Below, one piece after another: positions 5,783-8,033 of a stretch of DNA of 8,033 bases. This DNA is from an uncultured Pirellulaceae bacterium. Lineage in GTDB: Bacteria > Planctomycetota > Planctomycetia > Pirellulales > Pirellulaceae. Under the pieces are notes generated by a model. The model was given only the letters and a program-made list of their open reading frames with translations, searched no databases and was not told the DNA's origin. The stretch covers positions 1 to 8,033 of the forward strand of contig CAKQWG010000143.1 of assembly GCA_934278005.1 (NCBI GenBank), written 5' to 3'. Each line of letters begins with the position of its first letter. The stretch's first letter is position 1. A program made the translations under genes and the position numbers.

Positions 5783-6040
5783 CTGCCCATCGATGGCATG
5801 CTCGGCGAGACCCTAGTAACGCCGGGCAATCTGGCCGTGGCCGACACGAGCGTGCTGAGCAGCGTCGTTTCGGTCGCTCCGATCTATGTGGATTTTGAGG
5901 TAGTTGAGCAGTCGCTTCTGGACTATCGCTTGCGGATGTTAGCGGGCAAAGTGGACAATGCACGCAAGACCAATTTTGGCGTCAAGCCGTTCTGCTATAC
6001 TGTTCCCAGGGTCATGGCGACTGCTTATCCACATCCTTGA
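5783..6040 (+). pseudogene. Relic of an RND efflux periplasmic adaptor (membrane fusion protein) gene
   Basis: The translation from 5783 reads LPIDGMLGETLVTPGNL, then VADTSVLSSVVSVAPIYV and later LAGKVDNARKT. This is the beta-barrel entry region of HlyD/AcrA-type adaptors, in which a PIDG-x(6)-V-x-PGN motif is followed by ADTTVLT-I-DPIYVYFDV and GKV-AR. About 65 codons match. A full adaptor is 350-450 residues, so most of both ends is missing. Upstream, a TAG at 5780-5782 interrupts the frame; shifting by one base there restores a plausible RLVA before PIDG, which suggests a frameshift. After about 5975 the match fades, and the frame ends at TGA 6038-6040. No RND pump or outer-membrane gene is nearby. 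It is probably a decayed fragment, though the stretch is stop-free and could still make a short peptide. Confidence 0.75.
5993..6001 (+). promoter_or_regulatory. Extended -10 promoter for the sugar-enzyme gene
   Basis: TG-C-TATACT is an extended -10 element: TATACT matches the -10 consensus at 5 of 6 and TG stands one base ahead. The -35 region at 16-18 bp is weak (around TTTTGG at 5974-5979), as is common for extended -10 promoters. Transcription would begin near 6008, giving a leader of about 53 nt to the ATG at 6061. Confidence 0.5.
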
Positions 6041-6050
6041 TACATCCACC

Positions 6051-6055
6051 GAGGT
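6051..6055 (+). promoter_or_regulatory. Ribosome binding site of the sugar-enzyme gene
   Basis: GAGGT ends 5 nt before the ATG at 6061. It supports this ATG over the in-frame TTG at 6037, which would put eight residues ahead of a normal signal peptide. Confidence 0.65.
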
Positions 6056-6060
6056 CTTTT

Positions 6061-7992
6061 ATGTTTAGAAAATATCGTCTAGTAGCCGGCTACTGGCTGG
6101 CCACTGCGGGTCTATTGATCAGTTCACCGTTGATTGGAAGCTCATGCAATGCTCAAACCGATGCTGCCGTCAACCAACTCAATCGTCCAGAATCCTTGAG
6201 CGGCTGGCAGCTCCTGTTCGATGGCAAGTCGCTGGATTCCTGGCGGAATTATAAGCAGCCAGGGATTTCAGACGGTTGGAAGATCATCGATGGCGCGTTG
6301 GTGCGCGAAGGAGAACGCCCAGGAGATTTGATCACCAAGGAGAAGTACAAGTACTTTGAATTGTCGCTCGAGTACAACATCTCTGAAGGTGGTAACAGCG
6401 GACTGATGTTTCACGTAACTGAAGATCAGCCGCAGCCCTATAACACCGGTCCAGAAATACAGATCCAGGACAACGTGGCCGGCCGCGATCCACAAAAAGC
6501 AGGTTGGCTCTACCAATTGGTAAAGCCCTATGAGCACGAAGGCAAAGTGGTCGATGCCACGCGGCCAGCGGGACAGTGGAATCAGATCTATCTGCGCATT
6601 GCTCCCAACCAGTGCACGGTTTCGATGAACGGCGAGTTCTACTATCGCTTCAATCTAGGAGATAAGCAGTGGAAAGAGGCGGTGGCCAAAAGCAAATTTG
6701 CCGACATGGAAGGCTTTGGAGCGGCCGGCGAAGGATACATCTGCTTGCAAGACCATGGTGACCGCGTCGCGTTCCGCAACATCAAAATTCGCAAGCTGGC
6801 CGATGATGGTTCCGCACCACAGCCCATCGATGGCAAACTCAGCATGCGCGGAGAGCTGGCCTTTCCACAGCTAAAGCTAGCAGGCTGGGAACAGATCGAT
6901 GATGCAGGCAAGGTCCGCAAGCAACGTCTATTAGAGTTGACTTTCGCGCCAGACGCGCCCGAGCAGCTATATACCATCGATCAATCGGGAACCATTTACA
7001 CTTTCGAAAATCGAGGTGATGTCAGCCAGTCCCAGCTCGTGCTGGACCTCCAAGACAAAGTAACCCAATGGGCCGATTCGGGAGCCAACAACGAACAGGG
7101 GCTGCTTGGCTTGGCACTGCACCCGAAATTTAAGGAAAACGGTTGGTTCTACGTGTGCTACACTCGCCGCGCGGACAATACCTCAATCGTCTCGCGCTAC
7201 CAAGTTCGCAAAGATAACCCGCTGCAAGCCGATCCGGAGTCGGAGCTCGTGCTGCTAGAAATTGAGCAACCGTTTCGCAATCATAATGGCGGTTCCATCG
7301 AATTCGGCCCTGATGGCTATCTGTACCTCGGCTTCGGTGACGGAGGATACCGCAACGACCCGCTGGCTGCTGGACAGGATCGCAGCAAACTATTGGGTTC
7401 AATTCTGCGGATCGACGTTGACAACCCAGCCGAAGGCAAGAACTACGGCATACCCGCCGACAATCCTTTTGTGGACGTCGCTGATGTGCGACCGGAGATT
7501 TACGCTTACGGCATGCGCAACCCATGGCGGATCGCCTTCGATAAAGCGACCGGCCGACTGTGGGCTGGCGACGTAGGTCAAGAGTTGTGGGAAGAGGTTG
7601 ATATTATTGAAAAGGGGGGCAACTATGGTTGGAGTCAACGCGAAGGGTCGCACCCGTTTGGCAACCGACCTGCCCGCGACGATGTGACGGCGCCGATTGA
7701 TCCGGTATGGGAGTACGATCACGGCATTGGCAAATCGGTGACCGGTGGCCGGGTTTATCGGGGCGATCGGGTACCGGAATTGGCTGGTAAATATATCTAC
7801 GCCGATTACGTGAGCGGAGCTGTCTGGGCATTGACCTATGACGAAACCAGCGGCAAGGTAACACGGAATGAACAGCTCATCGCTGGCGGCATTCCTGTAC
7901 TGGCCTTTGGTCAGGACGCCAGCGGCGAGATCTATTACATGATCGATGACTCGGGCAATGCCAGCATCTATCGCTTTGAGAAGGCCGAATAG
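6061..7992 (+). CDS. Exported DUF1080 (3-keto-disaccharide hydrolase-like) + PQQ-type sugar dehydrogenase fusion
   Basis: A 643-residue exported protein. Residues 1-32 form a signal peptide: MFRKYR, a hydrophobic core, and likely cleavage after CNA, since the SSC is a poor lipobox. Residues about 46-246 form a DUF1080 concanavalin-like domain (GWQLLFDGKSLDSW, GGNSGLMFHV, GPEIQIQDN, GEGYICLQDHG, FRNIKIRKL). Some members of this family act on 3-keto sugars. Residues about 285-640 form a glucose/sorbosone dehydrogenase-like beta-propeller: NEQGLLGLALHPKF, NHNGGSIEFGPDGYLYLGFGDGG with the candidate catalytic His408, YGMRNPWRIAFD, GDVGQELWEEVDII and GGNYGWSQREG. Such propellers oxidise sugars with PQQ or use other ligands. 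The two domains joined suggest oxidation and cleavage of a carbohydrate in the periplasm. Activity and substrate are inferred. The gene appears monocistronic, with its own promoter at 5993-6001. Confidence 0.93.
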   Translation: MFRKYRLVAGYWLATAGLLISSPLIGSSCNAQTDAAVNQLNRPESLSGWQLLFDGKSLDSWRNYKQPGISDGWKIIDGALVREGERPGDLITKEKYKYFELSLEYNISEGGNSGLMFHVTEDQPQPYNTGPEIQIQDNVAGRDPQKAGWLYQLVKPYEHEGKVVDATRPAGQWNQIYLRIAPNQCTVSMNGEFYYRFNLGDKQWKEAVAKSKFADMEGFGAAGEGYICLQDHGDRVAFRNIKIRKLADDGSAPQPIDGKLSMRGELAFPQLKLAGWEQIDDAGKVRKQRLLELTFAPDAPEQLYTIDQSGTIYTFENRGDVSQSQLVLDLQDKVTQWADSGANNEQGLLGLALHPKFKENGWFYVCYTRRADNTSIVSRYQVRKDNPLQADPESELVLLEIEQPFRNHNGGSIEFGPDGYLYLGFGDGGYRNDPLAAGQDRSKLLGSILRIDVDNPAEGKNYGIPADNPFVDVADVRPEIYAYGMRNPWRIAFDKATGRLWAGDVGQELWEEVDIIEKGGNYGWSQREGSHPFGNRPARDDVTAPIDPVWEYDHGIGKSVTGGRVYRGDRVPELAGKYIYADYVSGAVWALTYDETSGKVTRNEQLIAGGIPVLAFGQDASGEIYYMIDDSGNASIYRFEKAE

Positions 7993-8009
7993 CCGCCCAC
8001 GATCGGCGG
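7993..8009 (+). terminator. Weak hairpin just after the sugar-enzyme stop codon
   Basis: CCGCC (7993-7997) and GGCGG (8005-8009) form a 5-bp GC stem with a 7-nt loop directly after the TAG. No U-tract follows, only GTCTC and then the heptamer array, so intrinsic termination here would be inefficient. Confidence 0.3.
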
Positions 8010-8013
8010 GTCT

Positions 8014-8033
8014 CAGGCATCAGGCATCAGGCA
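8014..8033. repeat. Heptanucleotide tandem array CAGGCAT, entering at the window edge
   Basis: Two full CAGGCAT units and six bases of a third reach the end of the window, so the array probably continues. Read as CATCAGG it shares the CATC core and the 7-bp period with the array at 1-77, which reads CATCGAA. It starts 22 bp after the sugar-enzyme stop codon. Confidence 0.8.

Noticed and set aside
7130..7864. Antisense frames of 86-131 codons within the sugar-enzyme gene
   Set aside because: They are fully contained in a gene with clear domain matches, and their residues (rich in Arg, Cys, Ser) look like antisense translation.

Overview
The window looks like chromosomal DNA from a member of the Planctomycetota, probably the Pirellulaceae (Rhodopirellula-like). 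This is inferred from gene style and not from any database match. The signs are moderate G+C, roomy intergenic spaces with heptanucleotide tandem repeats, an exported DUF1080 + PQQ-type sugar dehydrogenase fusion, an MsrB with a lipoprotein signal, and several poorly conserved secreted proteins.

Layout from left to right. (1) Positions 1-236 hold a perfect 7-bp tandem array (11 copies) and a GC-rich spacer with a strong hairpin. (2) A leftward two-gene operon, 2068 to 237, encodes a MaoC-type hydratase/dehydratase followed 2 nt later by a Cys/Met-metabolism PLP enzyme of the cystathionine gamma-synthase type. (3) A gene-free stretch at about 2156-2592 contains a possible promoter for the operon and little else I can interpret. 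(4) A rightward msrB (2602-3255) encodes a lipoprotein-type methionine-R-sulfoxide reductase with a possible second, cytoplasmic start. (5) A convergent gap at 3256-3392 holds an A/T palindrome and two near-identical 23-bp repeats. (6) A second leftward operon, 5629 to 3393, encodes an unrecognised lipoprotein followed by a trypsin-like serine peptidase. The stop of the first gene overlaps the start of the second (TGATG), and that junction lies in a 15-bp tandem repeat that supplies two further in-frame ATGs. (7) The gap at 5630-6060 contains a relic of an RND efflux periplasmic adaptor gene and, at its decayed 3' end, an extended -10 promoter. (8) A rightward gene (6061-7992) encodes the exported two-domain sugar enzyme. 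A second 7-bp repeat array begins just after it and runs off the window.

No mobile element, CRISPR array, tRNA or rRNA was found. The genes fall into separate small transcription units with no single pathway linking them. Most of the proteins with a visible export signal act in the envelope: oxidised-protein repair, a lipoprotein (with a peptidase as operon partner), and sugar oxidation or cleavage. The most unusual points are the tandem repeats placed at functional junctions (a stop/start overlap and the region before a signal peptide), the adaptor relic, and the fused sugar enzyme.
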